A stretch of 64,000 nucleotides of DNA from Streptomyces sp. CB02980 (GTDB lineage: Bacteria; Actinomycetota; Actinomycetes; Streptomycetales; Streptomycetaceae). Under the pieces are notes generated by a model. That model searched no databases, was not told the DNA's origin, and worked only from the letters and a program-made list of their open reading frames with translations. The stretch is taken from NCBI RefSeq assembly GCF_014451325.2, contig NZ_JACSCH020000015.1, positions 62,001-126,000 of the forward strand, read 5' to 3'. Below are positions 8,659 through 16,595 of this stretch, in pieces. The position numbers and the translations under genes were made by a program. Each line of letters opens with the position of its first letter. The first letter of the stretch is position 1.

Positions 8659-9186
8659 TCAGTCCGACACCCGCCTCTCCCACCTGACCTCGCCGTCCTC
8701 TACCCGGTCCGTGCGGGTGAGGCCGGCCGCGGCGGCGACGGACGCCGACGCCGTGTGGTCCGGGTGGACATGGGCCACGATCGTGCGCGCTCCGTGCTCC
8801 ACGAGCAGGGCGACCAGGCCCTCGGCCGCCTCCCGTGCGATGCCCCGGCCCTGCCATTCCGTGCCGATCACCCACGCGACCTCCGCGACCCGTCCGTCCT
8901 CCGTGACCGTCGCCTGTACGGTCCCGGTCAGCCGGTCCTCGGCGCGGAGGCGGACCACCCAGTTACCCCAGAGCGTCCCGGGGTCGGGCGAGCCGGCCGC
9001 CAACCGCTCGTACCGGGCGCGCAGTTCGGACGGGGTCAGCGGGGCGCCGCCGATGAAGGTGTGCAGGGCGGGGTCGGCGAGGACCCCCGCCATCTCCTCG
9101 GCGTGCGCGACGGCGAGCGGGACGAGGTCCAGGCGGGAGGTCCGTACCGTACGTGCGGTCACCCCGCTCCCCTCCCCCGCGGTCAT
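8659..9186 (-). CDS. GNAT family N-acetyltransferase
   Basis: 175-residue acetyltransferase of the RimJ/RimL-like GNAT group, which moves an acetyl group from acetyl-CoA to an amine. It begins RTSRLDLVPLAVAHAEEM. It shows the acetyl-CoA pyrophosphate loop as WVIGTEWQGRGIAREAAEGLV and the late strand-helix AHVHPDHTASASVAAAAGL. The ATG at 9186 overlaps the stop of the DUF2625 gene in an ATGA, so the two are translationally coupled. A longer frame exists upstream but runs inside that gene and looks unnatural. Substrate unknown. Confidence 0.88.
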   Translation of the reverse strand: MTAGEGSGVTARTVRTSRLDLVPLAVAHAEEMAGVLADPALHTFIGGAPLTPSELRARYERLAAGSPDPGTLWGNWVVRLRAEDRLTGTVQATVTEDGRVAEVAWVIGTEWQGRGIAREAAEGLVALLVEHGARTIVAHVHPDHTASASVAAAAGLTRTDRVEDGEVRWERRVSD

Positions 9187-9917
9187 ACGTTCCCCAGGAA
9201 GCCGGGGTCGCTCTCGTCGAGCCCCACGCTCGTCTCCCGCTCGAAATCCAGGAGTTCCGTCATCGTCACGACGCGGCGGCTGGTCGCGGCCAGGTCCTGG
9301 TGCGCTTCCGCCGACCACAGCGGCGGGTAGAGGGTGAGCCCCCGGTCACCGTCCAGCCGGCGGACCTCGTCCTGCCAGCCGGGCCAGCGCAGATCCGCGT
9401 AGAACTCCTCCGTGCCGCCGGACAGCATCCACGACAGCCAGGCCCCGTATCCGGCACCCAACGCCTCCCAGCTCAGCGAGTCCGGCGCGAAGTACACCAT
9501 CTCGCCGGGCTGCCCCGGCAGCCCGACCCGGTCCGCGGGCCCGCCCTGGAGGACGAACACCCCGCCGAGTACGTCGTGGGCCACGACGAGCCCGGCGTCG
9601 GGCCGCCACCCCGGATCGGCCGTCGCGTCCGCGGGGAAGTCGTTGACCCGGGCGAGCGACGGCAGCCGTCGGTCGTTGTCGGCGGCCGGGCTGCCGTACA
9701 CCCGCAGCCAGCCGTCGTCGACGAACGCCCCACCGCTGTGGAAGACGAACGCCCCCAGGAACGACCGCACGGTCACCTGCGTCCGCAGCAGCGCGGCCGC
9801 GCCCCGCGTCGCGTCGGCGTCCAGCACCTCGACGGGCACGGGCGCGGCTCGCAGCTTCTCGCCGAGGACCGGCCATGCCGGGTCCTCGACCTCGATCAAC
9901 TCGCTCAGTTCAGGCAC
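9183..9917 (-). CDS. DUF2625 family protein
   Basis: About 244 residues, cytoplasmic, no signal or membrane helix. The N-terminal ELSELIEVEDPAWPVLGEKL, the middle RTQVTVRSFLGAFVFHSGGAFVDDGWLRVYGS and the C-terminal LRWPGWQDEVRRLDGDRGLTLYPPLW match my memory of DUF2625, a family of unknown function with a SUKH-like flavour. The GTG at 9917 gives the usual family N-terminus; an ATG 39 bp upstream adds an atypical Cys/Arg/Pro-rich tail. It is coupled by ATGA to the acetyltransferase. A 16-bp tandem repeat lies just upstream. Confidence 0.7.
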   Translation of the reverse strand: MPELSELIEVEDPAWPVLGEKLRAAPVPVEVLDADATRGAAALLRTQVTVRSFLGAFVFHSGGAFVDDGWLRVYGSPAADNDRRLPSLARVNDFPADATADPGWRPDAGLVVAHDVLGGVFVLQGGPADRVGLPGQPGEMVYFAPDSLSWEALGAGYGAWLSWMLSGGTEEFYADLRWPGWQDEVRRLDGDRGLTLYPPLWSAEAHQDLAATSRRVVTMTELLDFERETSVGLDESDPGFLGNV

Positions 9918-9984
9918 CGGGGCATGCTCGCACGCCCACCGGCAGGGTGGCCGCATGACGACCGGCCGGCGACTCCCCGGCCGG

Positions 9985-10096
9985 GCGGCTTCCCGACCGG
10001 GCGGCTTCCCGACCCGGCGGCTTCCCGACCCGGCGGCTTCCCGACCCGGCGGCTTCCCGACCCGGCGGCTTCCCGACCCGGCGGCTTCCCGACCGG
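9985..10096. repeat. Seven-copy 16-bp tandem repeat between tetR and DUF2625
   Basis: Seven head-to-tail units of gcggcttcccgaccc/ggg type fill 9985-10096 without spacers; the first and last units differ by one base. 16 is not a multiple of 3 and the tract lies between genes, so it is not shaped by coding. The right edge continues into gcggcgaagcc, which can pair with ggcttc of the last unit and may act as a terminator for the tetR gene. Confidence 0.93.
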
Positions 10097-10116
10097 GCGG
10101 CGAAGCCCCCGCGCGC

Positions 10117-10782
10117 TCACGCCCCCGCGCGGCGCATCCCCGCCAGCAGCCCGTCCAGCGCCGCCACCGTCCGCTCCAGCGCCTCCGCCGACGTCGCGCT
10201 GTCGCCCCTCGCCAGCCACAGTGCCGCCTCGTTCATCGCGCCCGACAGCAGCCGCGCCAGCGGTTCCACCGGCTGCTCGGCGACGATGCCCGCCTCCACG
10301 AGCCCCTCCAGCGCCTCCGTCAGGTGCCGCGCCGAGGACTCCTCGTCCAGGGCACGCCACTCCTCCCACCCCAGGACCGTCGGCGCGTCGACCAGCACGA
10401 TCCGCCGTACGGCCGGGTCGGAACCGGCCGCCAGGAAGGCCCGGCAGCCGGCCCGCAGCTGCTCCCAGAGGTCGGCCTGTTCGTCGGCCGCCGCCGCGAC
10501 CCGGTCCCCCAACTCCCCCTGGACCTCGGCGACCACCGCCCGGAACAGTCCCGCCTTGCTCTCGAAGTGGTGGTAGGCCGCCCCCTTGGTGACCCCCACC
10601 GCCCGGGCCACCTCCGCGAGCACCACCCCGTGGTACCCGTCCTCGGCGAACCGTCGCCGTCCCTCCGCGAGGAGCGCCCGCCTCGTCGCCGCCCGCTGCT
10701 CGGCCCGGAGGCCCTGGGCGCCGCCAGGTCCTGCCGCACCGCCGGCTGCCGCCCGGTCGCCCGCCGCCTGCTCGTCCGGCAT
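10117..10782 (-). CDS. TetR/AcrR family transcriptional regulator
   Basis: 221-residue one-component repressor. After a ~28-residue Ala/Gly-rich leader comes the DNA-binding domain (TRRALLAEGRRRFAEDGYHGVVLAEVARAVGVTKGAAYHHFESKAGLF, split here across helices 1-4), then a helical ligand-binding domain with LVDAPTVLGWEEWRALDEES. It is divergent from the glyoxalase-like gene. Two 15-bp palindromes of the same sequence type lie in the shared intergenic region. The simplest reading is that it represses itself and that gene until a ligand binds. The long leader may be shorter in reality. Confidence 0.9.
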   Translation of the reverse strand: MPDEQAAGDRAAAGGAAGPGGAQGLRAEQRAATRRALLAEGRRRFAEDGYHGVVLAEVARAVGVTKGAAYHHFESKAGLFRAVVAEVQGELGDRVAAAADEQADLWEQLRAGCRAFLAAGSDPAVRRIVLVDAPTVLGWEEWRALDEESSARHLTEALEGLVEAGIVAEQPVEPLARLLSGAMNEAALWLARGDSATSAEALERTVAALDGLLAGMRRAGA

Positions 10783-10808
10783 CGCCGCACACCACCCTTC
10801 CTCTTCCG

Positions 10809-10823
10809 CATACCCGGGGTATG
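10809..10823. promoter_or_regulatory. Probable TetR operator, copy 1
   Basis: Perfect 15-bp palindrome CATACCCGGGGTATG, 27 bp upstream of the tetR start codon. It shares the half-site CATACC/GGTATG with copy 2, 32 bp away centre to centre (about three helical turns). Confidence 0.7.
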
Positions 10824-10840
10824 TTAGCTCTCATCACTCA

Positions 10841-10855
10841 CATACCCTGAGTATG
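10841..10855. promoter_or_regulatory. Probable TetR operator, copy 2
   Basis: Near-perfect palindrome CATACCCTGAGTATG (one mismatched pair), about 42 bp upstream of the glyoxalase-like gene start, where a repressor would block its promoter. Confidence 0.68.
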
Positions 10856-10896
10856 TGAAACCGGAGCGAGCGACGCACGACGAGGAGAGCCACCCC

Positions 10897-11340
10897 ATGA
10901 CGACCGGACGACTCAGCAGCTTCTACCCCGTGATCTGCACCCGCGACGTCGCCGCCTCCCGCGACTTCTACACCCGCCACCTCGGCTTCACGACGACCTT
11001 CGAGGCCGACTGGTACGTGAGCCTGCACCGCCCCGACGCGCCCCAGTACGAGCTCGCGCTCCTCGACCACAGCCACCCGACCCTCCCCGAGGGCCACCGC
11101 ATCCCCACCCGGGGCGGTCTGCTCCTCAACTTCGAGGTCGAGGACGTCGACGCGGAGCACCGCCGCCTGATCGGCGAGGCCGGTCTCCCCGAGCTCCTCC
11201 CCCTCCGCACCGAGGACTTCGGCCAGCGCCACTTCATCCTCGGCGCGCCCGACGGCGTACTGATCGACGTCATCACCACGACCCCGCCGACCGGGGAGTA
11301 CGCCGCCCAGTACACCTCCACCGCCCCGGACCGGGCCTAG
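10897..11340 (+). CDS. VOC family (glyoxalase/dioxygenase-like) protein
   Basis: 147-residue vicinal-oxygen-chelate protein with the paired beta-alpha-beta-beta-beta fold. The first half reads SSFYPVICTRDVAASRDFYTRHLGF; the second reads LLLNFEVEDVDAEHRRLIGEAG and ends with RHFILGAPDGVLIDVI. The family includes glyoxalases, bleomycin/fosfomycin resistance proteins and dioxygenases; the exact reaction cannot be told. The ATG at 10897 has GAGGAGAG upstream. The start of a longer frame at 10855 would fall inside the operator. It is divergent from, and probably controlled by, the TetR gene. Its stop shares the palindromic CTAG with the stop of the convergent PPOX-GNAT gene. Confidence 0.87.
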   Translation: MTTGRLSSFYPVICTRDVAASRDFYTRHLGFTTTFEADWYVSLHRPDAPQYELALLDHSHPTLPEGHRIPTRGGLLLNFEVEDVDAEHRRLIGEAGLPELLPLRTEDFGQRHFILGAPDGVLIDVITTTPPTGEYAAQYTSTAPDRA

Positions 11341-12263
11341 GCGGCGGCAGCGGCGGCGGCCTCCACGCCCAGCGCCGCCACGATCTCCTCGTCCTGGCGG
11401 TCACCGGTGGGCGTGAAGCCGAGGCCCGCGTAGAGGCGCGCGGCGGGGGTGTTCGCGGGGTGGTACGAGAGCCGTATCTCCCGGCAGTCCGGGAGCGCGG
11501 CGAGGCGACCGAGCAGGGCCCGCAGCGCGGCGCGGCCGATGCCCTTGCCCTGTTCGGCGGCGTCGACGACCATGCCGCCGATCCAGTGGGTGCCGTCCTC
11601 GTCGTCGTACGCCCACATGAGGTGGCCGACGACCTCGTCCCCGGCGCGGACCGCGAGGGAGTTCCAGAGCCCGCCCCGCTGGGAGAGCAGCAGATAGCGC
11701 GCGCCGAGCGCCGCGACGAACCTGCGCTGGTCGTCGGCGGGAGCGACGTCGGCGACGCCCCGCCAGTTCTCGTCCGTGATCTCCTCCAGGACCACGGGCC
11801 GGCCGTCCCGCCGGCCGTCCTGCCGGTCGGCGGGCGCCTCCGGCGGCCCGGCAGCCCTGGTGGCGCTGCCGAGGATCTTGGTCGGCGTGATGCGGACGAC
11901 CACGCGGACCTCTTCCGGCGGAGCCTCCGCGTACTCCTTGCCGCCGCCCGGACCGAGGTACTCCTCGGCGATGCGGACGGCCACCGCCCGGCCGGTGTCC
12001 TCGGTGACGGTGGCCGTGCCGCGTATCTCGACGTACAGGTCGGGGTCGGCGGGGTCGAAGACCGTCAGGCCGACGCGCGGGTCCCGGAGCATGTTCAGCG
12101 CCTTGCGCCGGCCCTGGGTGGTGGAGATCAGCAGCTCCCCGCCGTCGCGGCCGACCCACACCACCGAACTCTGCGGTGCGCCGTCGGGGTTGAGGGTGGC
12201 GAGCACGGCCATGTGCGGGGCGTCGAGCAGGCCGCGTACGGCGTCGTTCATCTCAAGGGACAT
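11337..12263 (-). CDS. PPOX-type F420/FMN-dependent domain fused to GNAT acetyltransferase
   Basis: 308 residues in one frame with two domains. Residues ~1-130 are a split-barrel PPOX domain of the type often called F420-dependent (LLDAPHMAVLATLNPDGAPQSSVVWV, RKALNMLRDPRVGLTVFDP, YVEIRGTATVTEDTGR). After an Arg/Asp-rich linker, residues ~155-300 are a GNAT domain (LWNSLAVRAGDEVVGHLMWA, MVVDAAEQGKGIGRAALRALL, LSYHPANTPAARLYAGLGF). It would be cytoplasmic. The fusion could couple a redox or cofactor-binding module to acetylation; the substrate is unknown. The start is ATG 12263, with ATG 12251 as an alternative; neither has a clear ribosome site. It ends in an Ala run. Confidence 0.83.
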   Translation of the reverse strand: MSLEMNDAVRGLLDAPHMAVLATLNPDGAPQSSVVWVGRDGGELLISTTQGRRKALNMLRDPRVGLTVFDPADPDLYVEIRGTATVTEDTGRAVAVRIAEEYLGPGGGKEYAEAPPEEVRVVVRITPTKILGSATRAAGPPEAPADRQDGRRDGRPVVLEEITDENWRGVADVAPADDQRRFVAALGARYLLLSQRGGLWNSLAVRAGDEVVGHLMWAYDDEDGTHWIGGMVVDAAEQGKGIGRAALRALLGRLAALPDCREIRLSYHPANTPAARLYAGLGFTPTGDRQDEEIVAALGVEAAAAAAA

Positions 12264-12341
12264 GCTGGGGAGGCTATGCGGGCGCCCGGGGAGGCGCACC
12301 GGAATTCCCGGGGCGGCTCGGCGTCCTTCCGCCGCACACGG

Positions 12342-13613
12342 CTACGTACCGCAGAGGGACCGGTCGTACAGCGTCTCCAGGGCCGTGTCGATGGGGTGGG
12401 GCTGCGGGGTTCCCTCCGCGCTCCGGGGGTTCCAGCGCTGGAGGTTGACCGCCATCGACATCTGTCGGCCGCCGTCCGCCCGGGTCAGGGAGATCGTGCC
12501 GGCTCCCCAGACCGAGCCGTCGTGGCCCCAGAACGTGCCGCAGCCGGGGACGACGACCTTGTGCAGGCCCAGTCCGTACTCGATCATCGTCCCGTCCAGG
12601 GCGCGGACCGGGACCGTGCGCTGCATCTGCGCCAGGGACGACCGGCTGACGATCCGGCCGTCGAGCAGCCGCGCGTAGAAGCGGTTGAGGTCGTCCATGG
12701 TGGAGACGAGGGCGGCCCCCGTGCCCGTCCACGACATGTTGTAGACGCTGTAGTCGCGCGGCGGTTCGAGCAGGCCCCACAGCGACTCGTACATGCGCGC
12801 GTGCGGCCCGTCGATCGTCGGCCCGTCCGGGAACCCGGTGTGCCGCAGCCCCGCGCGGTCGATGACGTGACGGGTGATGTAGCGCTCGGCGGTGGTTCCG
12901 GTGACCCGCTCCAGGAGTTGGCCGAGCAGCAGCCAGTTGGTGTTGGAGTAGACGCCCGTGGGGCCGCCGGGCTCGCCCGCGGGCGGCGCCGCGAGTCCCA
13001 GCGCGATCAGCTCGGCCGGCCGGAACTCGCGGAACCGGTTGTCGTCCAGGCTGGTGGGCGAGTTCCGCTGGAGGGAGGGGAAGGCGTACGGGATGTAGTC
13101 GGGGATGCCGCTCGTGTTGTTGAGGAGCATCCGGACGGTGATCCTCCTCCCCCGCTCCCCCGGTACGAGGTCGGGCAGATAGGCGCCGACGGGCGCGTCG
13201 AGCCGGATCCGGCCCCGCTCGACCTGCTGCATGACGGCCGCGGCGGTGAAGGTCTTGGTGATGCTGCCGACGCGTTGGCGCATGTCGGGACTCACGGGCC
13301 GTCCGGTGGCGAGGTCGGCGACCCCGGAGGCCCCGCGCCAGGTCCGGCCGGCGTCCCGCACCTCGCCGAACACGCCGGGGACGCCCGCCCGGTGGACGTC
13401 GTCCATGGCGGTGCGCAGCCGTGCGGGCTCGACGCGGGTCGGCGTCGCCTTCGTCCCGGCCGTCGTGCCGGCCGTCGTCCCGGCCGTCGTCCCGGCCGTC
13501 GTCCCGGCCGTCGTCGTGTGCGGGGCGGGGGCGGCCGCCACCGTGCCGGCGCAGGCGGTGAGCGCGGCCACTCCCGCGATCAGGGAGAGGCGGATCTTCG
13601 ATCGGAGTGTCAC
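12342..13613 (-). CDS. Secreted serine hydrolase (beta-lactamase/DD-peptidase class C fold)
   Basis: 423-residue exported enzyme of the class C beta-lactamase/D-Ala-D-Ala carboxypeptidase/esterase superfamily. The signal peptide (IRLSLIAGVAALTACAGTVAAA) precedes a five-fold TTAG repeat. Catalytic motifs: S117-I-T-K120 (GSITKTF), Y222-S-N (VYSNTN) and, in place of KTG, a WGHDGSVWG-type third motif. Streptomyces carry many such proteins; cell-wall peptide, beta-lactam or ester hydrolysis are all possible. The GTG start has GAAGGAG upstream. It follows the esterase gene on the same strand after 133 bp of repeat-rich DNA. Confidence 0.88.
   Translation of the reverse strand: MTLRSKIRLSLIAGVAALTACAGTVAAAPAPHTTTAGTTAGTTAGTTAGTTAGTKATPTRVEPARLRTAMDDVHRAGVPGVFGEVRDAGRTWRGASGVADLATGRPVSPDMRQRVGSITKTFTAAAVMQQVERGRIRLDAPVGAYLPDLVPGERGRRITVRMLLNNTSGIPDYIPYAFPSLQRNSPTSLDDNRFREFRPAELIALGLAAPPAGEPGGPTGVYSNTNWLLLGQLLERVTGTTAERYITRHVIDRAGLRHTGFPDGPTIDGPHARMYESLWGLLEPPRDYSVYNMSWTGTGAALVSTMDDLNRFYARLLDGRIVSRSSLAQMQRTVPVRALDGTMIEYGLGLHKVVVPGCGTFWGHDGSVWGAGTISLTRADGGRQMSMAVNLQRWNPRSAEGTPQPHPIDTALETLYDRSLCGT
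13453..13512. repeat. 12-bp tandem repeat encoding a TTAG linker
   Basis: Five units of gtcccggccgtc (one with a c-to-g change) encode five Thr-Thr-Ala-Gly blocks right after the signal peptide of the serine hydrolase. The period is in frame, so copy number could vary without breaking the gene. Confidence 0.9.
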
Positions 13614-13655
13614 GGCGTACGTACTCCTTCGGAGGTGCGGGACGGGGTGCGGGGG

Positions 13656-13756
13656 GTGCGGGGGATGCGGGTGGTGCGGGGGATGCGGGTGGTGCGGGGG
13701 CGGGTGCGCTCGGGGCTCATCCGGCCGGGGCTCATCCGGCCGGGGCTCATCCGGCC
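13656..13756. repeat. 18-bp and 15-bp tandem repeats between esterase and serine hydrolase
   Basis: Two and a half copies of an 18-bp unit (gtgcgggggatgcgggtg, from 13656) are followed by three exact copies of ggggctcatccggcc (13712-13726, 13727-13741, 13742-13756). The 15-bp unit contains the esterase stop codon in frame, so the gene has three spaced stop codons in a row. Confidence 0.88.
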
Positions 13757-14652
13757 AGGGCTCGGCGCAGGACGGCGCCGAGTTCGGCGTTCTGCCGCTG
13801 CGAGACCTCGGCGGAGAGGATCGCCTGCGAACCGTGGAAGGTGCCGGGCCACTGGTGGATCTCGACCGACACCCCCGCCTGGAGCAGGCGCAGCGCGTAC
13901 GCGAGGCCCTCGTCGCGGTTCGGGTCGAACTCGGCGGTGGCGAGGTAGGCCGGCGGCAGGCCGGTCAGGTCCTCCGCGCGGGCCGGGGCGGCGTACGGGG
14001 TGGCGGGGCCGCCGCCCAGGTAGTGCTGCCACGAGGCCAGGCCCTTGGCCCGGTAGAACCACGGTGTGTCGGTGAAGTTCACCGCCGACCAGGAGTCCTG
14101 CCGGTCGTCGAGCCCCGGCTGGTTGAGCAGCTGGAAACGGATCGCCGGCCCCTGCCGGTCGCGGGCCCGCAGGGTCACCGCGGCAGCGAGGTTGGCGCCG
14201 GCGCTGTGGCCGCCGATCGCGATGCGGTCCGGCTCGACGCCGAGTTCGGCCGCGTGTCCGACGGCCCACTCCAGCACGGCGTACGCGTCGTCCAGGGCGG
14301 CCGGGTAGGGGTGTTCGGGGGCGAGCCGGTAGCCCACCGAGATCACCACCGCGCCGGAAGAGGCCGCGATCCGGCCGGCCCACGGGTGTTCGGTGTCCAG
14401 ATCGCCCATCAGGAATCCGCCGCCGTGCAGCCAGACGACGGCGCCCCGGGCCCCGTGCGGGCGGTAGACCCGTACCGGCACGGGCGGGTCGGCGGGAACC
14501 GTGTGGTCCTCGACGTCCATGTCCGTGGTGTCGGGGGCCGGTACGGCGGCGGCCAGTTGGGCGAAGTTCTTCCGCGCGGTGACCGGGTCGGTGAGGTCGG
14601 TGCGGGGGAAGAACGGTACGAAGGCTTCGAGTTCGGGGTCCATGACGGTCAT
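13747..14652 (-). CDS. Alpha/beta hydrolase, hormone-sensitive-lipase-type esterase
   Basis: 301-residue cytoplasmic esterase/lipase. It has the oxyanion-hole motif HGGG (VVWLHGGGFLMGD), nucleophile motif GHSAG with Ser150, the acid in ATAEFDPNRDEG and the catalytic His in GTFHGS, all in the expected order for the HSL family. It likely hydrolyses short acyl esters. The start is ATG 14652 or ATG 14643. The gene is divergent from a PucR-type regulator 110 bp away, which probably controls it, and lies upstream of the serine hydrolase. Confidence 0.92.
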   Translation of the reverse strand: MTVMDPELEAFVPFFPRTDLTDPVTARKNFAQLAAAVPAPDTTDMDVEDHTVPADPPVPVRVYRPHGARGAVVWLHGGGFLMGDLDTEHPWAGRIAASSGAVVISVGYRLAPEHPYPAALDDAYAVLEWAVGHAAELGVEPDRIAIGGHSAGANLAAAVTLRARDRQGPAIRFQLLNQPGLDDRQDSWSAVNFTDTPWFYRAKGLASWQHYLGGGPATPYAAPARAEDLTGLPPAYLATAEFDPNRDEGLAYALRLLQAGVSVEIHQWPGTFHGSQAILSAEVSQRQNAELGAVLRRALAG

Positions 14653-14762
14653 CCTCGGGGAGCCGCCCGCGCCGGGTCGTCCGCCGTCCGTCGGGCATCG
14701 GGGGCCGATCGCGCGCCGATCGGCGCCCGGGTCCCGCTGGCCCGTCCTCCTATCCTGCTGCC

Positions 14763-15842
14763 ATGGAGGCTTTGGCCGTACGACTGTCCGGGCTCGATCC
14801 GCACGTCGAGGGCGCGCTCCGCATCGTCGCGTTCTACGACACCCTGATGCGCAGGCGCGTGGACCTTCCCGCGCTCGCCCGGGCCTCGGCCGGTCTCGCC
14901 GAGTGCGTCACCGGCGTCGGACTCCACGGCACCGGGCGGACGATCCGCGTCGCGCCCGACGGCCGCGAGGCCCCCGGCCCGGCCGGGCCCGCGTCCGGCA
15001 CGGCCCCGGTCGTCCTCGACGAGGAGGAGATCGGCACGGTGTGGCTGGAGCGGTCCGGCCCGGCCGGACCGCTCGACGAGGTGCTGCTCGACCGGCTGGC
15101 CCTCGCCGTGGCGGGGGCCGTCGAACGGTACGGTCCGGCCCGTACGACCATGGCGGACCCCGCGCTCGTCGAGCTGGTCATCAGCGCCGAGACCGACGAG
15201 GCGGCCCGCGCGCGGGCACTGCGGCTCCTCGGCTTCGCCGCCGGGCCGCCGGTCCGGGTGGCCGCCGTACGGTCGCCACGGCTGCCGCTCGACCAGGTGG
15301 GCGGGGTCGTCTGCCCCGGGCGGCCCGTGAAGGCGGCGCGGATCGGCGGGGTCGGCGTGATCCTGGCCTCCGCCGTGGACCGGGCCCGGTTCCCCGCGGG
15401 CGTACGCGCGGGCATCGGCACGGCGGACGGGCCCGAACTGGCGTGGCGCGAGGCCCGCACCGCCCTGCGCCTCACCACCGCGCGCGAACCCGTGCTCGAC
15501 CACGCGGAGTTGGGCGCGCTGGCGCTGCTCGCGGAGGTGCCGAGGGAGGTACTACGGGGCAACCCCGACGTCGCGGCGCTCGTCCGGGTGGCCGGAGCCC
15601 CGGGGGATCCCGACGACGAGGCCCGAGAGACCCGGGAGACCCGGGAGACCCTGGACACGCTGGAGGCGTACTGCGCGGCGGGGTCGCTGCGCCGGGCCGC
15701 CGACGTCCTTCACCTGCACCACAGCAGCGTGGCCCGCCGCATCGACCTGATCGGCAGGGCCCTGTCCGTGGACCTCACCACCCCGACGGGCCTGACCAGA
15801 GCCCGCGTGGCCCTGACGGCGTGGCGCCTGCTGGGCGACTAG
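14763..15842 (+). CDS. PucR/CdaR-type helix-turn-helix regulator
   Basis: 359-residue regulator. The C-terminal ~60 residues (LEAYCAAGSLRRAADVLHLHHSSVARRI) are the HTH typical of PucR/CdaR proteins. Ahead of it is a GGDEF-like middle region with GIGTADGPELAWREARTALRL, usual for this group. The N-terminal part (ALRIVAFYDTLMRRRVDLPALARASAGLAECVTGVGL) looks like a GAF-type sensor. An RETRETRET repeat from a short tandem duplication precedes the HTH. It is divergent from the esterase gene, its most likely target. The ATG start falls right after the intergenic region. Confidence 0.87.
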   Translation: MEALAVRLSGLDPHVEGALRIVAFYDTLMRRRVDLPALARASAGLAECVTGVGLHGTGRTIRVAPDGREAPGPAGPASGTAPVVLDEEEIGTVWLERSGPAGPLDEVLLDRLALAVAGAVERYGPARTTMADPALVELVISAETDEAARARALRLLGFAAGPPVRVAAVRSPRLPLDQVGGVVCPGRPVKAARIGGVGVILASAVDRARFPAGVRAGIGTADGPELAWREARTALRLTTAREPVLDHAELGALALLAEVPREVLRGNPDVAALVRVAGAPGDPDDEARETRETRETLDTLEAYCAAGSLRRAADVLHLHHSSVARRIDLIGRALSVDLTTPTGLTRARVALTAWRLLGD

Positions 15843-15852
15843 GAGCCGCGGG

Positions 15853-15891
15853 GGGCGGGACGGCGGGCGGGTGGGCGGGACGGCGGGCGGG
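15853..15891. repeat. Two-copy 20-bp G-rich tandem repeat
   Basis: gggcgggacggcgggcgggt is repeated almost immediately just after the regulator stop codon. Many G-runs on the plus strand could form a G-quadruplex or slow polymerase. Confidence 0.8.
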
Positions 15892-15948
15892 GGGCGGCCG
15901 CACACCGCTGCCGTCCCGCCCCCTGCGGAAACTTTCTCGAGGCCGGTC

Positions 15949-15974
15949 GCAACCTCGCGGGGTGACGCACGTCT
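15949..15974 (+). promoter_or_regulatory. Candidate ECF-sigma promoter (GCAACC-15-CGTCT)
   Basis: GCAACC at 15949-15954 and CGTCT at 15970-15974 are separated by 15 nt, the classic ECF pattern (AAC -35, CGTC -10). It lies about 70 nt before the Ala/Pro-rich gene that precedes an ECF-like sigma factor gene, so autoregulation is plausible. Confidence 0.5.
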
Positions 15975-16041
15975 GGTGGTGTGAAGGCGCCCTTCACCCG
16001 CTCCACCCGACCGTGTCCGTCCCCTTCCTCGGGAGAACCCC

Positions 16042-16503
16042 ATGTCCAGCCACGCCAAGCGGAACTTCCGCCCCCGCCCCCGCATCCTGGGCGTCATCAC
16101 CGGTGCCGCGCTCCTCCTCGGTGGCGGCGGCTTCGCCGCGCAGGCCATCGCCGACTCCGGTCCGCAGCCCGCGCCGGCCGCGCCGAAGGTCTCGGTCCCG
16201 GACGCGGCCCCGGCTGCTCCGGCTGCCGCCCCCGCTCCGGCCGTCGCCCCGAAGGCCGTTCCGAAGGCCGCCGCGCCCCGCACGCCCGCCCCGGCGGCCG
16301 AGCCCGTCGCCGCCCCGGCTCCGGGCGTCGCCCCGAAGGTCGTCTCGCCCGGCAAGCCCGGCCCGGCCGCCGCACCCGCGCCCGCGCCCGCCGTCGACCA
16401 GGGAGCTCGCCCCGCCCCCGCCCCGGCCCCGGCGGTCAAGCCGACGGCCGCCCCCGCGCCCGCCCCGGCTCCGGCCGGTGCCGCGCCCCGCGTCCAGAAG
16501 TAG
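16042..16503 (+). CDS. Exported or membrane-anchored Ala/Pro-rich low-complexity protein
   Basis: 153 residues. A basic N-terminus (KRNFRPRPR) and one hydrophobic segment (ILGVITGAALLLGGGGFAAQAIA) form a signal peptide or signal anchor. The remaining ~115 residues are almost only Ala, Pro, Val and Lys (PAPAAPKV, APAPAPAVKP), an extended unstructured stalk that could span peptidoglycan. No catalytic motif. The ATG has GGGAGAA upstream. It sits between a candidate ECF promoter and a sigma factor gene, suggesting co-regulation as an envelope component. Confidence 0.75.
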   Translation: MSSHAKRNFRPRPRILGVITGAALLLGGGGFAAQAIADSGPQPAPAAPKVSVPDAAPAAPAAAPAPAVAPKAVPKAAAPRTPAPAAEPVAAPAPGVAPKVVSPGKPGPAAAPAPAPAVDQGARPAPAPAPAVKPTAAPAPAPAPAGAAPRVQK

Positions 16504-16595
16504 CAGCACGCGGTAGCACCGAGGAGCGGGTGGCCCGGCCGGGCTTGCGCAGGTCCGGCCGGGCCGCCCCTCCGTCCCGCAACGGATCGAGGACC

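Noticed and set aside
9985..10096. Possible CRISPR array
   Set aside because: Units are 16 bp and directly adjacent with no unique spacers, and there are no cas genes.
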